Source of the DNA: Gemmatimonadaceae bacterium
Lineage (GTDB): Bacteria; Latescibacterota; UBA2968; UBA8231
Direction: 5' to 3'
DNA: 64,000 nucleotides
Assembly (NCBI GenBank): GCA_026706075.1
Contig: JAPOZM010000068.1
Span: forward strand, 1 to 64,000
In this document: positions 16,401-29,200 of the stretch, in pieces
Position numbering within the stretch: the stretch's first letter is position 1
How the letters are laid out: the number at the start of each line of letters is the position of its first letter
The notes under the pieces: generated by a model
What the model saw: the letters and a program-made list of their open reading frames with translations, nothing else
Database searches by the model: none
Told to the model about the DNA's origin: nothing
Translations under genes and position numbers: made by a program

Positions 16401-18780
16401 TTCCGCCAGGAAGCATATCGGCAAAGTCAACTCGGTGTCGTTCTCGCCCGATGGGTCCCTCCTGGCTTCGGCAGGCGATTTCTCCACAGCCAAAAGAGAG
16501 GAGGATCGCACCATCCGACTGTGGGATGCGGCCACCCTGGAGGAGGTCGGCACGCTGAGGGGGCATGTAGGCAGGATACTTTCGCTGGCGTTCTCGCGCG
16601 ACGGGGCCACGCTGGCTTCCGGATCCTTTGATCGCACCGTCCGACTGTGGGACGTGGCGACTCGAACACTGCGCACCACCCTGGAGCAGATGCACAGGGT
16701 CACGACGGTGTCCTTCCCCCCCCATGGCCCTACCCTTGTCTTCGGGGCTGAGGACGGGCTGTGGCTGCGGGACCTGGAGATGGGAAATGCCGCCCTGCTC
16801 CCGGGTCACGAGCCGGGGCTCAATTCGAACTCGGTGGCGCTTTCGCCCGACGGCGCTCTCCTGGCCGCGGCGCACTACGGCAATATCCCGATCAAGCTCT
16901 GGGACATGAGGACCCTGGAACTGGCGGGCACCTTGCCCCCGGAAGGACATGGACACTTCCTGCCGGTAGCCTTTTCTCCCGATGGCACGATCCTAGCTGC
17001 GGGGTCGTTTGTCAGTCCCAGGGTGCCACTGTGGGACGTGGCGAGCCGGCGACTGATCGGCACCTTGGAAGGGGGGCAGGGAGGGGGGGTCGGGGAGATA
17101 TCCTATTCTCCCATCGGCGATCTCCTGGCCTCCGGGTCGAGAAGCGGTGCGATCAACCTGTGGCACGTGGAGACTCGGCAACTGATCGCCACCCTGGAAG
17201 GGCATACGACGAGAATCCTGGCCATGGCGTTCTCGCCAGATGGGGCCCTCCTGGCTTCTGCGGGGTTTTGGGATACCAGCATCACGCTTTGGGACGTGGG
17301 AGCGCAGGAACCGGCCGCCACCCTGGAAGGGGCTTCGTCGTCACAGCCTGTTGCGATCCCTGACATCGTCTTTTCCCCCGACGGCGCCCTGCTGGCTTCG
17401 GGAGGATGGGATCGCGATGGCGATGAGATACGTCCCATGACCCTGCTGTGGGACGTGGCGACGAGAGAGCGGATCGCCACCCTGGACGCCTCGGGAGGGT
17501 CGCTGGCTTTCTCGCCCGATGGGGCGATCCTCGCTACTCCTCCCTGGTTTGGCCGGAGGCAGATCGACCTGTGGGATGTGGCTACAAGGCAGGTTGCTTC
17601 AACTCTGGATGTGGATTCTTATCCAATCAACCTGGTATTCTCGCCTGAGGGGAGGCTGATCTTCTCGACGGGCGGCACGATCCTGTTGTGGGACTGGCAG
17701 CGGGCTCCCCAAACGGTGGCCGATGTCTCCGGACACGGGCAGGAGGGAGTGGCCGGCGCCACCCTGGCACAGCCCTTCGTGGTCGCAGTGCGGGATCAGA
17801 ACGGGTCCCCCATGGCGGGGACCACGGTAACCTTTGCGGTTACCGCCGGTGGCGGGACCCTCTCGGCAACCACCGACACGACCGATGCCAACGGCATCGC
17901 TTCCACCTCCCTGACGCTGGGCCGCCAGCCGGGAGCCAACACCGTTCAGGCCACCGTTGAGGGCCTGGAGCCGGTGACCTTCACCGCCACGGGGTTGGCG
18001 GTTGCCCGGACCCTGGACAAGCCTTCCGGTGATGGTCAGGAGGGCGCGGCCGGGGCCGCCTTGAGCGAGGCCCTGGTCGTGGAGGTGCGAGACCAGAACG
18101 GCCAGACACTCGCGGGGGTCGAGGTCACCTTTGCGGTCACCGCCGGCGGCGGAACCCTCTCCTCCACCACCGCCACCACCGATGCCGACGGCAGGGCGAC
18201 CACCATGCTCACGCTGGGCCGCACTCCCGGGACCAACGAGGTGACGGCGACCGTGGCTGATCTGGAGCCCGTGACCTTCACCGCCACGGCCGAGGCCACG
18301 CCCGACTTCAACGGCGACGGCGTGACGGACCTCACCGACTTCTACCTCTTCGCCGAGGCCTTCGGCGGCACCGACCCCCGCTTCGACCTGGACGGCAGCG
18401 GCACCGTGGACTTCGCCGACTTCTTCCTCTTCGCCGAGAGCTTCGGCGATTCGGCGAGGGCCAGGCTGGCGGCCATGGCCCGGGAGAGGATCGGCCTGCC
18501 CGGCGGCCCCCAGTTGCAGCAGAACGCGCCGAACCCCTTCAACAGCAGCACCGCCATCTCCTGGTTCCAGATGCAACCGGGGTTGGCACGGCTGGAGGTG
18601 TTCGCCCTGACCGGCCAGCGGGTGGCGGTGCTGCACGAGGGTTCGATGAAGGCGGGCCTCCACCGATCGCCTTGGGACGGCCGCGACGATCGGGGCCGGC
18701 CGCTGGCCAGCGGGGTCTACCTGTACCGGTTGATCACCCCCGAGCGCGTCCACACCCGCAGACTCACCCTGTTGAGGTGA
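13459..18780 (+). CDS. Secreted metzincin protease / triple WD40 propeller protein (second paralogue)
   Basis: 1773 residues. ATG 13459 overlaps the stop of the preceding WD40 gene and starts a signal peptide ([18 protein letters not shown]...); the longer upstream frame is only overlap. Order: metzincin-like protease with [11 protein letters not shown] (H215, E216, H219, H225) and Met-turn near M234; seven WD40 blades (394-687); Big_1 (694-790); fourteen WD40 blades (824-1413); two Big_1 domains (1420-1613); a calcium-binding dockerin-like pair (about 1615-1664); and a FlgD-like tail (1684-1773) ending TRRLTLLR. It is collinear with the 2230-7419 protein, and linker motifs such as [10 protein letters not shown] are shared, so the two arose by duplication. 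Likely a surface or secreted zinc protease; target unknown. Confidence 0.87.
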   Translation: MRSARASFRSALLLSVPGLLLGQPASLHGAVPLEDSGHVCVIYDYEQLTSDPLGPAGKRLADLDVGDPRTVRMIYFLPNDRPFRQDVVDSMRVRIREARTFYSEQMGARGYGNTTFRIETDAQGGPQVHRVDGQHPDSHYLDDTHVVFKEIGQVFDLEENIYLVYVDNSIEAIGTGGGPLARGTGARFNKKRGWALIAGSEALVPGVEGYGLAAHELGHAFGLVHDFRDGSYIMSYGAGLQDSTSIDFAPAWSRFSGCSAEFLARHPYFNTDSSLGSDRAQLPTVELNSPPAYPAGSGSVSMRLAIGAPQGLVQAILLAPTRSLGSLEIVDCRGLSGGTEAVVEFEYDGAIPSSPSSHLSDPVAHPVRVQIVDSEGDVAGASFSLAEVSAHQFASLAGHAGEVTTVSFSPDGATLVSGARDGIMLWDVESRGLIATLHGDAVSSASYSPDGAILASGARDGRITLWDVGTRQQIVSLEGHTDRVGSVSFSPDGAILASGSRDGRIILWNVESREQINPLSGHSDEVASVSFSPDGATLASGSMDRTVMLWDVAARERIATLEGHASGVTSVSFSPDGANLASGSLDPWDRTIILWDVQSREQITTLEEHAFGVSSVSFASPGGGALASGYRDGTVILWDLLTAEEVAAFGLPGEVLSVSFSPGGSRLAAGGRDGSVLLWDTSEWTRRRPFAVEILSGDGQQGAPGAALAHPLVVEVRDQYGDPLPDAAVTFTVTAGDGTLSGRFTVEQATTDADGRARLILTLGPNEGPNAVGVSIRGLELAEFIAEGIGTAVIGMEGDYRTWHLPRGVTARLGKGRLAWGDRAVAHSADGRFLAVATAIGVWLYDAATSRPLRLLPSDDVVYSVAFSLDGALAAGTVGGQIQLWEVETGARTDMLEHSEWGQVTGLVFSPDGNSLVSGATDHVIKLWDWEARRQIGTWEVEGSTSGLFPVAISPDGTRLAAGFDDSTVRLWHVETQKEIASARKHIGKVNSVSFSPDGSLLASAGDFSTAKREEDRTIRLWDAATLEEVGTLRGHVGRILSLAFSRDGATLASGSFDRTVRLWDVATRTLRTTLEQMHRVTTVSFPPHGPTLVFGAEDGLWLRDLEMGNAALLPGHEPGLNSNSVALSPDGALLAAAHYGNIPIKLWDMRTLELAGTLPPEGHGHFLPVAFSPDGTILAAGSFVSPRVPLWDVASRRLIGTLEGGQGGGVGEISYSPIGDLLASGSRSGAINLWHVETRQLIATLEGHTTRILAMAFSPDGALLASAGFWDTSITLWDVGAQEPAATLEGASSSQPVAIPDIVFSPDGALLASGGWDRDGDEIRPMTLLWDVATRERIATLDASGGSLAFSPDGAILATPPWFGRRQIDLWDVATRQVASTLDVDSYPINLVFSPEGRLIFSTGGTILLWDWQRAPQTVADVSGHGQEGVAGATLAQPFVVAVRDQNGSPMAGTTVTFAVTAGGGTLSATTDTTDANGIASTSLTLGRQPGANTVQATVEGLEPVTFTATGLAVARTLDKPSGDGQEGAAGAALSEALVVEVRDQNGQTLAGVEVTFAVTAGGGTLSSTTATTDADGRATTMLTLGRTPGTNEVTATVADLEPVTFTATAEATPDFNGDGVTDLTDFYLFAEAFGGTDPRFDLDGSGTVDFADFFLFAESFGDSARARLAAMARERIGLPGGPQLQQNAPNPFNSSTAISWFQMQPGLARLEVFALTGQRVAVLHEGSMKAGLHRSPWDGRDDRGRPLASGVYLYRLITPERVHTRRLTLLR

Positions 18781-18806
18781 TTCCACTTCACCGAAGGAGG
18801 GTTGCC

Positions 18807-20135
18807 ATGAGTGCACAGCTCTTGTCCCCAAACAAGAGCAGGAACTTCATCGGGCTCCTGCTCCTGGCCGCTCTCGCATGCGCCTGTGGCGGGAGCCCGT
18901 CGGCTTCGGAGGATGAGGAGGATGTGACCCAGGAACCGTCGGGCCCCCAACTGTCCTTGGACGAGTACCTGGAGGTCTGTGCTGGACCGACGTCGGGAGC
19001 GATGGACGAGCAGATCACCCTTGAGGAGTTCGCGGCGGCACTGGGGGAGTTCACCGAGAGCCTGGAATCCGTTGAACCACCCCAGGAAGTCAAGGAATGG
19101 CACGATGCCGTGCTGGTCTATCAGAGAGCCCTGAAGATGGCGTTGGACGACGGTCCCGGAGAGGGTGTATCGGAGGAGGAGTTCCTTCTTGGCACGGCGC
19201 TGACCCTGGCACTCGAACACCAGCCTGAGATCAGTGCAGCCATATTGGCCATGGACGGGGAAGTACTGGCTCGCATGGTCGAGGCTGGATGCATCGATGA
19301 GGATGTATCCGGTCTGGCCCCGACGGAAGGCGAAGGGAATGAGGTGCCGATATCGATCACCGAATTCACCTCCGTGAGTGCCGGGGAGGAACATACCTGC
19401 GGCGTGGGTATCGACGGATCGGTCGCCTGTTGGGGCGAGGACTGGAGCGGCGAGACCATACCCCCCGCCGGCGAATTCACCTCCGTCAGCGCAGGGATGG
19501 AACATACATGCGGAGTGAAGGTTGACGGAACCATCGCATGCTGGGGCGATGACGGCGATGGGCAGGCCTCCCCACCCGAGGGAGAGTTCACCTCCGTCAG
19601 CGCCGGGAGATACCACACATGCGGAGTGACAACTGACGGAACCATCGCATGCTGGGGTGAGGATGACAGAGGCCAGGCCTCCCCACCCGAGGGAAAGTTC
19701 ACCTCCGTCAGCGCCGGGAGATACCACACATGCGGAGTGACAACTGACGGAACCATCGCATGCTGGGGCGATGACTTTATGGACAGGGCCACGCCACCCG
19801 AAGGTGAATTCATCGCTGTCGCCGCCGCAGACTGGCATAGCTGCGGAGTGAGGACCGACGGAACCATCGCATGCTGGGGCCAGGACCTCGACGGCGAGTC
19901 TTCCCCTCCCGAGGGTGAATTCGTCTCCGTCAGCGGCGGGCAACACCACACCTGTGGAGTGAAGACCGACGGATCGCTGGCCTGCTGGGGCGACGACAGC
20001 GCCGGCCAGGCCTCGCCTCCCGAGGGCGGATTCCTCTCCGTCAGCGCCGGGAGTTACCACAACTGCGGAGTGCGGACGGACTCCTCCATCGCTTGCTGGG
20101 GTTCCAATGAAGATGGCAGAGCCACGCCACCTTGA
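18807..20135 (+). CDS. RCC1-like seven-repeat lipoprotein
   Basis: 442 residues; the start is ATG 18807 with GAAGGAGG upstream. The leader ends in a lipobox (LACAC followed by GGS). Residues about 50-180 are acidic and helical with no recognised family. Residues about 186-442 are seven 37-residue repeats of the form FTSVSAGxxHTCGVxxDGTIACWG, the RCC1/BLIP-II type, enough for one 7-bladed propeller. Each blade carries two cysteines (TCGV and ACWG), suggesting one disulfide per blade, consistent with location outside the cytoplasm. It lies 26 bases after the protease-propeller gene, probably in the same operon. Role unknown; proteins of this fold usually bind other proteins. Confidence 0.85.
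   Translation: MSAQLLSPNKSRNFIGLLLLAALACACGGSPSASEDEEDVTQEPSGPQLSLDEYLEVCAGPTSGAMDEQITLEEFAAALGEFTESLESVEPPQEVKEWHDAVLVYQRALKMALDDGPGEGVSEEEFLLGTALTLALEHQPEISAAILAMDGEVLARMVEAGCIDEDVSGLAPTEGEGNEVPISITEFTSVSAGEEHTCGVGIDGSVACWGEDWSGETIPPAGEFTSVSAGMEHTCGVKVDGTIACWGDDGDGQASPPEGEFTSVSAGRYHTCGVTTDGTIACWGEDDRGQASPPEGKFTSVSAGRYHTCGVTTDGTIACWGDDFMDRATPPEGEFIAVAAADWHSCGVRTDGTIACWGQDLDGESSPPEGEFVSVSGGQHHTCGVKTDGSLACWGDDSAGQASPPEGGFLSVSAGSYHNCGVRTDSSIACWGSNEDGRATPP
19362..20130 (+). repeat. 111-bp tandem coding repeat (RCC1 blades, 7 copies)
   Basis: Seven tandem 111-base units encode the RCC1 blades; the middle copies are almost identical at DNA level around 19590-19790, pointing to recent duplication or gene conversion between blades. 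Confidence 0.8.
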
Positions 20136-20243
20136 CCCCCGTGGCATCTGTTGAGGGCCTCCGGAACCACGGAAGCTGGCGGCCCTTGGGACGGTAGCGG
20201 AAAGCGCTTCGGACCCCACGGAGTCGCGGCGGCGAGGGTTCGA

Positions 20244-23200
20244 ATGACGCGGTGTGCCTTCCACCTGATCCTGTCATTCCTCGGGCTGACCGCGGTGAGC
20301 GCCCAACCCCTGGTCGAAGGCCGGGTGCGGCTGGCGTCCGGGCAGCCGGTCCGCGGGGCGCAGGTGCTGCTCTTCGATCTGGCCGATCCATCCCTGCCGC
20401 CCGTGGCGGCGACGACGGATGAGGCAGGCTGGTTCGCCCTGCCATGGGAGGCCTTCCCCGGGCGAGCGGTGCCGGAGCAGTTCGGGTTGGGACCGAACTA
20501 CCCCAATCCCTTCAACCCTTCCACGGTGATCCCCTACCAGCTGCCGGCCGGGATGCACGTGCGGCTGGAGATCTTCAACGTCCTCGGGCAGCGCCTTGCC
20601 ACGCTGGTCGACGGCCGGCGCCCGGCCGGCTTTCACACGGCCAGCTGGGAGGCTGCCGACGGAGCCGGCCGCGCGGTGGCCGCCGGGGTCTACCTCTACC
20701 GGCTGACGGGTCCCGGGTCGCAGCTGGTCCGTCGCATGGTCCTGATCGACGGGCCGGCGGGGGTGCCGGCCGCGGTCCCCGGCGGGTCCATGTCCGCCGC
20801 CCCGCATTTGCCGGAAGCGGACAAGGTCTACGGACTGACCGTCTCCGGAGAGGGGCTGGCCCCTTACGTCGATCCGTCCTTCCGACTGACGGATCGAGGT
20901 CCGTTGGAACTGGTCGTCGAAGCCCCTCGGGCCAAGGCGGCCTCGGCCGGGCCGGCGCTGCTCGGCGACGTGAACGGCAACGGCCAGGTCGAGGTCATCG
21001 ATGCGCTGCTGGTGCTTGTGTACAGCTCCAATCCCTTTCTCACCCTTCCGGCAGGGGACCCGAGCCTGGGCGACGTCAATCGGGACGGCCGGACCGATGC
21101 CACCGACGCGCGGCTCATTCTCCTCTTCAGCCTGGACCCATCCGATCCCGCCTTGCCGGAGGGGCTCGGTTCGCCCGTGGCGCCCGGTCCCGACCTGGTC
21201 GTCGAGTCGCTGTCGGTGAGCAGCAGCCCCGAGGCGGGGGAGTCCTTCCGGCTGGTGGCCGCGGTGCGCAACCGCGGCACGGTCCGGGCCGACGCCACCA
21301 CGGTGCGCTTCTACCTGTCCGCCGACGACGGTGTATCCGAGGCCGACACGCAGGTTGGCTCGAGCTACGTGAGCCGGCTGGACCCCGAAGAGGGCAGCGA
21401 GGAGTCACCATTGCTGACCGCACCATCCACCGGCGGCACCTACTACTACATCGCCTGCGTGGAGCCCGTCAGCGACGAGAGGGATACGGAGAACAACTGC
21501 TCTGACGTGGCAACCCTGACCATCGCCACCCCGGACCTGGTGGTGGAGGCGCTGTCGGTGGACGAACCTCCCGAGGCCGGGGAGCGCTTCAGACTCGGCG
21601 CCACGGTGCGCAACCAGGGCACAGGGAAGGCGTCTTCGACGACCCTGCGGTACTACCTCTCCTCGGACGCTGCCATCGACACGACCGACACCCTGGTGGA
21701 CACCGATCACGTAAGCAGTCTGGCCGCGGGGGGAAGCGGCGAGGAGTCGGAGTACCTGACGGCTCCGTCCGCGGCGGGCACCTACTACTACGGAGCCTGC
21801 GTGGACGGGGTCCTCGCGGAAATCGAGACGTGGAACAACTGCTCGCAAGCGGTAGCCGTCACCCTCGAGAGTCCGGACCTGGTGGTGGAATCCCTGTCGG
21901 TTAGCGATCCGCCCGAGGCCGGGGAGCGCTTCAGGCTCGAGGCCACGGTGCGCAACCAGGGCAGCGGGCCGACGGCTTCGACCACGCTGCGCTACTACCT
22001 CTCCACCGACGCCACGATCGACACGACCGACACGGAGCTGACGACGGGGTACGTGCGCCGTCTGGCGGCGGGGGCGAGCTCCGAGCGGTCGGGCTACCTG
22101 ACGGCGCCGTCCCTCGGGGGCACCTACTACTACGGGGCCTGCGTGGACGGGGTCCAGGCGGAGATCGACACGGGGAACAACTGCTCGGAAGCGGTAGCTG
22201 TCACCATCGGCAGTCCGGACCTGGTGGTGGAATCGCTGTCGGTGGACGAACCCCCCGAGGCCGGGGAGCGTTTCAGGCTCAGCGCCACGGTGCGCAACCA
22301 GGGCAGCGGGCAGACGGCTTCGACCACGCTGCGCTACTACCTCTCCACGGATGCCAGGATCGACACGACCGACACGGAGGTGGACAGCGACTACGTGAGC
22401 CGCCTGGCCGCGGGGGACAGCGGTGACGAGTCGGGTTACCTGGCAGCGCCGTCCCTCGGGGGCACCTACTACTACGGGGCGTGCGTGGACGCTGTCCAGG
22501 CGGAGATCGACACGGCGAACAACTGCTCGGACGCGGTAGCTGTCACCATCGGCAGTCCGGACCTGGTGGTGGAATCGCTGGCTTTGGGCGACCCGCCCGA
22601 GGCCGGGGAGCGCTTCCTGCTCAACGCCACGGTGCGCAACCAGGGAAGCGGGAGGTCGGCCACGACGACCCTGCGGTACTACCGCTCGACGGACGCCGGG
22701 ATCGACAGGACCGACACGGAAGTGGATACAGACTACGTGAGCCGCCTGGCCGCGGGGGACAGCGGTGACGAGTCGGCCTCCCTGACGGCCCCGACGAGGG
22801 GGGGCACCTACTACTACGGGGCCTGTGTCGACGGGGTCCCCAGGGAAAGCGACACGGCAGACAACTGCTCCGAGGCGGTGGCCTTCGCCATCGGCAGCCC
22901 CGATCTGGTCGTCGTCTCGGCCGCGGTCAGCAAACGGAGTCTTGTAGCGGGAGAGACCTTCACCTTCAGCGCCACGGTGCGCAACCAGGGCCGCGGACGA
23001 TCGGCGGCGACCACCTTGCGCTACTACCAGTCCACCGACGCGGTCGTCGTCAGCGGCGACACACCGCTGGATTCCGACCATGTCAGCCGGCTCGAGCCTG
23101 CCGGAGAGAGCGAGGAGTTGAGCCGACTGGCCGCCCCGTCGGGTGAAGGCACCTACTACTACGGCGCCTGTGTCGAGAGCGTGCCTGCCGAAGGCGACAC

Positions 23201-26200
23201 GGGGAACAACTGCTCCGGTCCGGTGGCCGTGGAGGTGGCCGCCAGGGCCATCGCCAACCAGGTACCCACCTTCCCCGAGGGCTCGAGTACGTCGCGCACC
23301 CTGGCCGAGAACACCCCGGGAGGCCGGGACATCGGCCACCCGGTGGCGGCCGCCGATGCCGACAAGGACCGACTGAGCTACGGTCTCGAAGGCTCGGACG
23401 CGGCGAGCTTCGACATCGTCGCGAGCAGCGGCCAGCTCCGGACCCGGCCCGGGGTGGCCTACGACTACGAGACGAAGAGGAGCCACTCGGTCCGCGTGCG
23501 CGCAACGGATGCCCAGGGGGGCACCGAGACGATCTCGGTGCGGATCGAGGTGGAGGACCTCGATGAGGCGCCGGGCCTCCCGGCGGCGCCCACGGTGACG
23601 TCCTCGACCTTGAGCAGCCTGAGCGTGCGCTGGGCGGCGCCGGAGAACACCGGACCGGCCATCAGCGACTACGACGTGCAGTACCGAGCCGGCGGCACCG
23701 GCCCATTCACCGACTGGGCCTACCTAGGCTCGGGAAGGGCGACGACGATCACCGGCCTGGTGACGGGCACCGCCTACGAGGTGCAGGTGCGGGCCACTAA
23801 TGGCGAGGGCACCGGCGGCTGGTCGCCTTCGGTCCAGGGGACGACCACCGCCAACCAGGCGCCGGCCTTCGACGAGGGGGCGAGCATCGCCCGCGGAGTG
23901 GCCGAGAACACCACGGGCTCACGCAACATCGGCGCCCCGGTGAGCGCCACCGACAGCGACCGGGACCGGCTGACCTACCACATCGAGGGTTCCGACGCGG
24001 CCAGCTTCGACATCCTCTCCAGCAGCGGCCAGCTCCGGACCCGGGCCGGGATGGTCTACGACCACGAGACGAAGAGCAGCCACTCCGTACGGGTGCGGGT
24101 GGAGGACGGCCGGGGCGGCAGCGCCGCGACCGAGGTGACGATCCGCGTCGAGGACCGGGACGAGCCACCGGGCCGTCCCGGCCGGCCGGATGTGACCGTA
24201 TCGACCTTGACCAGCCTCACCGTGACTTGGGCCTCACCGGACAACACCGGTCCGGCCATCACCGACTACGACGTGCGCTACAGGGAGGGCGGCGGCCGGT
24301 TCACCGACTGGGCTCACGACGGCGCCGGTACGGCCACGTCGATCCGGGGCCTGGCCCAGAACAACCGTTACGAGGTGCAGGTACGGGCCGTCAACGCCGA
24401 AGGCGCGGGGGAGTGGTCGCCGTCGGTCCATGGAACGACCACCGCCAACCAGGTGCCCACCTTCCACGAGAGCTCGCCGGCGCGCACGGTGGCCGAGAAC
24501 ACCATGGCGGGGCAGGACGTCGGCCAGCCGGTGAGCGCCACCGACAGCGATGGCGGCACCCTGACCTACGGCCTCGAGGGCCCGGACGCGGCGAGCTTCG
24601 ACATCGTCCCGAGCAACGGTCAGCTCCGGACCCGGACGGGGATCACCTACGACCACGAGGCGAAGGACCGCTACTCGGTCCGCGTCCGGGCCGAGGACGG
24701 CCAGGGCGGCAGCGCCACCGCCGCCGTGAGGATCGACGTGGAGGACGTGGACGAGGCGCCGGGCCGCCCGCCCGCGCCCGGCGTGACCTCCTCGACCACG
24801 AGCAGCCTGAGCCTGGGCTGGACGGCGCCGGACAACACCGGTCCTGCCATCACCGACTACGACGTGCAGTACCGGGCGGGGAGCAGCGGCGCCTTCACCG
24901 ACTGGGCCCACAGCGGCTCGGGCACGACGGCGACGATCACCGGCCTGGTGACGGGCACCGCCTACGAGGTGCAGGTGCGGGCGGTCAATGACGAGGGCAC
25001 AGGGGACTGGTCGCCGTCGGGAGGCGGCACCACCACCGCCAACCGGTCGCCCACCTTCGCCGAGGGTTCGAGCACCACGCGAGACCTGGCCGAGAACACG
25101 GCGGCAGGCCGCGACATCGGCGGCCCGGTGAGCGCCATGGACCTCGACGGCGGCAACCTGACCTACAGCCTCGAAGGCCCGGAAGGGGGGAGCTTCGACA
25201 TCGTCTCCGGCAGCGGTCAGCTCCGGACTCGATCGGGCGCCACCTACGACCATGAGGTGAAGACCCACCACTCGGTGAACGTCCGGGTAGAGGATGGTCA
25301 AGGCGGCAGCGCGACCATCGCTGTCACCGTCGAGGTGAGGGACGTGGACGAGGCGCCGGGCCGTCCCGCCGCGCCCACCGTGACCTCCTCGACCCTGAGC
25401 AGCCTGAGCCTGAGCTGGACGGCGCCGGCCAACACCGGTCCGGCCATCATCGACTACGACGTGCAGTACCGGGCCGGCGGCAGCGGTCCCTTCACCGACT
25501 GGGCCCACGGCGGCGCGGGCACGACGGCGACCATCACCGGCCTGGTGACGGGCACGACCTACGAGGTGCAGGTGCGGGCCTCCAGTGACGAAGGCGCCGG
25601 CGACTGGTCCCGCTCGGTTCGCGGGACGACGACCGCCAACCTGGCGCCGGTCTTCGACGAGAGCTCCCCGACGCGCAGCGTGACCGAGAACACGGCGGCG
25701 GGCCAGGACATCGAGCATCCGGTGAGCGCCACCGATGCCGAGGGCGGCACCCTTACCTGGCGCCTGGAGGGCCCCGAGGCCGGGAGCTTCGACATCGTCT
25801 CGGGCAGCGGCCAGCTGCGGACCAGGGCCGGAGTCACCTACAACTACGAGGTGGACGACAGCTACTCGGTACGGGTGCGGGTGGAAGACGACCAGGGAGG
25901 CAGCACGGCCACCGAGGTGACGATCCACGTGGAGGACGTGGACGAGGCGCCGGGCCGTCCCGCCGTACCCAGGATCACGGCCTCGACCACCCACGGCCTG
26001 AGCGTGGCCTGGACGGCCCCGGCCAACACGGGTCCACCCCTCGGCGGCTACGACCTGCAGTACCGCGAGGGCAGCAGCGGCGCGTTCACCGACGGGGGCC
26101 GCAGCACGGGTACGACCGCGGCGCTCACCGGACTCGCTACGGGCACCGACTACGAGATCCAGGTGCGGGCGCGCAACGACGAGGGGGACGGCCCGTGGTC

Positions 26201-29200
26201 GCCCTCGGCGGCGGGCCGGACCACGGTCAACCAGGCGCCGGCCTTCGCCGAGGGCTCGAGCACCGTGCGCACCGTCGCCGAGAACACCCCGGCGGGGCGT
26301 GACATCGGCGGCCCGGTGAACGCCAACGACAGAGACGGCGGGACACTGATGTACCGCCTCGAAGGTCCGGACGCGGCCAGCTTCGACCTCGTCTCGACCA
26401 GCGGTCAGCTCCGGACCCGGTCCGGGGTCACGTACGACCACGAGTCGGACTCGACCTATTCGGTACAGGTCCGGGTGGAGGACGGGCAGGGCGGCAGCGC
26501 AACCATCGACGTGGCGATCGCCCTCATCGACGTGGACGAGGCGCCGTCCGCACCGACCGCGCCCGGCATCGCGGCCTCGACCCTGAACAGCCTGACCGTG
26601 AGCTGGTCCGCCCCGGCCAACACGGGGCCGCCCATCGGCGACTACGACGTCCAGTACCGTGAGGGCCGCAGCGGCGCCTTCACCGACTGGCCCCACAACG
26701 GCACCGGCACCGCTTCGACGATTGCCGGCCTGACGCCGGACACCGACTACGAGGTGCAGGTGCGGGCCACCAGCAGCGAGGGCACGGGCAGTTGGTCGCC
26801 ATCGGTCGAGGGGAGGACCACCGCCAATCAGGCGCCGGCCTTCACCGAGGGCGCAAGCGCAACGCGTGGTCTGGCCGAGAACGCGCCGGCCGGCCGGGAC
26901 ATCGGCAATCCGGTGAGCGCCAGGGACAGGGACGGCGGCACCCTGGCCTACGATCTGGAAGGGGTGGACGCGGCGAGCTTCGACATCGTCTCGACCAGCG
27001 GTCAGCTCCGCACGCGGTCGGGGGTGACCTACGACCATGAGACCAAGACCAGCCATTCTGTCCAGGTACGCGTGGAGGATGGTCAAGGCGGCAGCGCGAC
27101 GATCCCGGTGACGGTCCAGGTGGAGGATGTGGACGAGCCGCCCGAGCGCCCGGCCGCCCCCGCCGTGACGGCCTCCACGTCGAGCAGCCTGACCGTGGGC
27201 TGGACGGAGCCAGCCAACACGGGACCGGACATCGGTGACTACGACGTCCAGTACCGCGCCGGCAGCAGCGGCGGGTTCATTGACTGGCCCCACGCCGGAC
27301 CCGGGGCGAGCGCGACCATCACGGGCTTGGTCACGGGCGCGGAGTACGAGGTGCAGGTGCGGGCCACCAACGACGAAGGCACCAGCGGCTGGTCGCCGTC
27401 GGGCCGCGGCACGACCACTGCCAATCAGGCGCCCGCCTTCACCGAAGGCGCCGGCACCACCCGCAGCCTGGCCGAGAACACCGCGGCGGGGCAGGACATC
27501 GGCAACCCGGTAACCGCCACTGACCGCGATGGAGGGACGCTGACCTACACCCTCGGAGGCTCGGACGCGGCGAGCTTCGAGATCGTCTCGAACAGCGGCC
27601 AGCTCCGGACCCGGGCGGGGGTCGGCTACAACTACGAGGTGGAGGATTCGTATTCGGTGCGGGTGTCGGCCGCCGACGGCCAGGGAGGGACCGCGGCCAT
27701 CGACGTGGAAGTCGCCATCGACGATGTGGAGGAGCCGCCGGGACAACCGGCCGCGCCGGCGGTGACGGGCTCCATGTCCAACAGCCTGACCGTGAGCTGG
27801 ACGGCGCCCGACAACACCGGGCCGGAGGTCGACGACTACGACGTCCAGTACCGGGCACAGGGCGGCAGCTTCGCCGACTGGGCTCACAGCGGCACGGGCA
27901 CCGCAGCGACGATCACCGGCCTGACCACGGACACGGCCTACGAGGTGCAGGTGCGGGCGACCAATGACGAAGGCACGGGGAACTGGTCGCCGTCGGCCAG
28001 CGGCCGGACCAGCCGCCCGGGCCTCGCCCCCGCGGACCAGGCCGCCTTCGACGACCTGGTGGCCGGCATGGCCCTGTCGGCGGAGACCCACTACGTCGAG
28101 TTCCCGTCCGACGGCCGCTTCGAGGAGAGCGATGCCCATCCGGGGAGCCACTCGTACTCGAACACGGGCTCGGGTACCGGCACGTTGACGCGGTACTACG
28201 ATGACGGAGAGTTCGGGGGCAGTTGTACAAGCCAGATGACCTTCACGGCGGCGACGGCGGGCACCCTGCGCCTCAAGTGCGGTGCCACCGGGGCCTATGG
28301 ACCCTGGATGGAGTGGAAGCTCACCGAGGCACCCGATCCCGACTCCTTCGACATCGAGATCGTCTGGGTCGGTCCCGAGCCCTCGGCGGCCAACCGGGCG
28401 GCCTTCGAGGCCGCGGCGGCGCGTTGGGAGCGCGTCATCACGGAGGACCTTCCCGAGTACTTCTTCTTCTCGCACCCGGGGCATGAGCCGGAAGGTGAGA
28501 AGATCTACGGTCTCGTGGACGACCTGCGGATCCAGGCCAGCCTGTCGGAGATCGACGGTCCTGGCCAGACGCTGGGATCGGCGGGACCCGTCATCCAACG
28601 CCCTTTCTCGAAGCTCCCGTCCCTCGCCCAGATGAAGTTCGACACGGCTGACCTGGCTCGTTTCACGCCCGAAGGGCTGCACGATCTCTTCCTCCATGAG
28701 ATGGCGCACTGCCTGGGGTTCGGCTTCTGGGAGAGGCGCGGACTTCTGGAGAACCCCTCGGTCCTGGTGGAGTACATCACCGTCCCCTGGTTCCCGTTCC
28801 CGGTTCCCGTAGTCACCCTGGTAGATCCTCCACCCGACACCCATTTCACCGGCCCCCTGGCGATCGCGGCCTTCAACGCCGCCGGCGGCTCGAGCTACAC
28901 GGGCGGCAAGGTTCCCGTGGAGAACGAGAAGGGGGGACAGGGGACCCAGGACGGCCATTGGCGGCAATCGGTCTTCGGACCCCTTGGCGAGGTCATGGAG
29001 GGATACGCCAACCCGTGGGCCACGGCGCGGGCGCCCCTGAGCGCGATCACCATCCAGTCCCTGGCGGACCTCGGCTACACCGTGGATCTCAGCCAGGCCG
29101 ATCCCTACACCCTGCCTTCCCGGCCCGCGGGCAAGCTGGCGGCGTCACCGGCGCACCTGATCCCGCTCAACTGCATCCTCCACGAACCGGTCGCGATCGT

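Noticed and set aside
18672..18806. Upstream extension of the RCC1 lipoprotein
   Set aside because: Out-of-frame overlap with the preceding gene; ATG 18807 has a strong ribosome-binding sequence and a lipoprotein leader.
24234..28967. Long minus-strand open frame (about 1577 codons) across the cadherin/FN3 gene
   Set aside because: It mirrors the repetitive GC-rich plus-strand gene; its translation is low-complexity Arg/Gly/Val-rich with no domain. The plus frame has clear cadherin and FN3 repeats.
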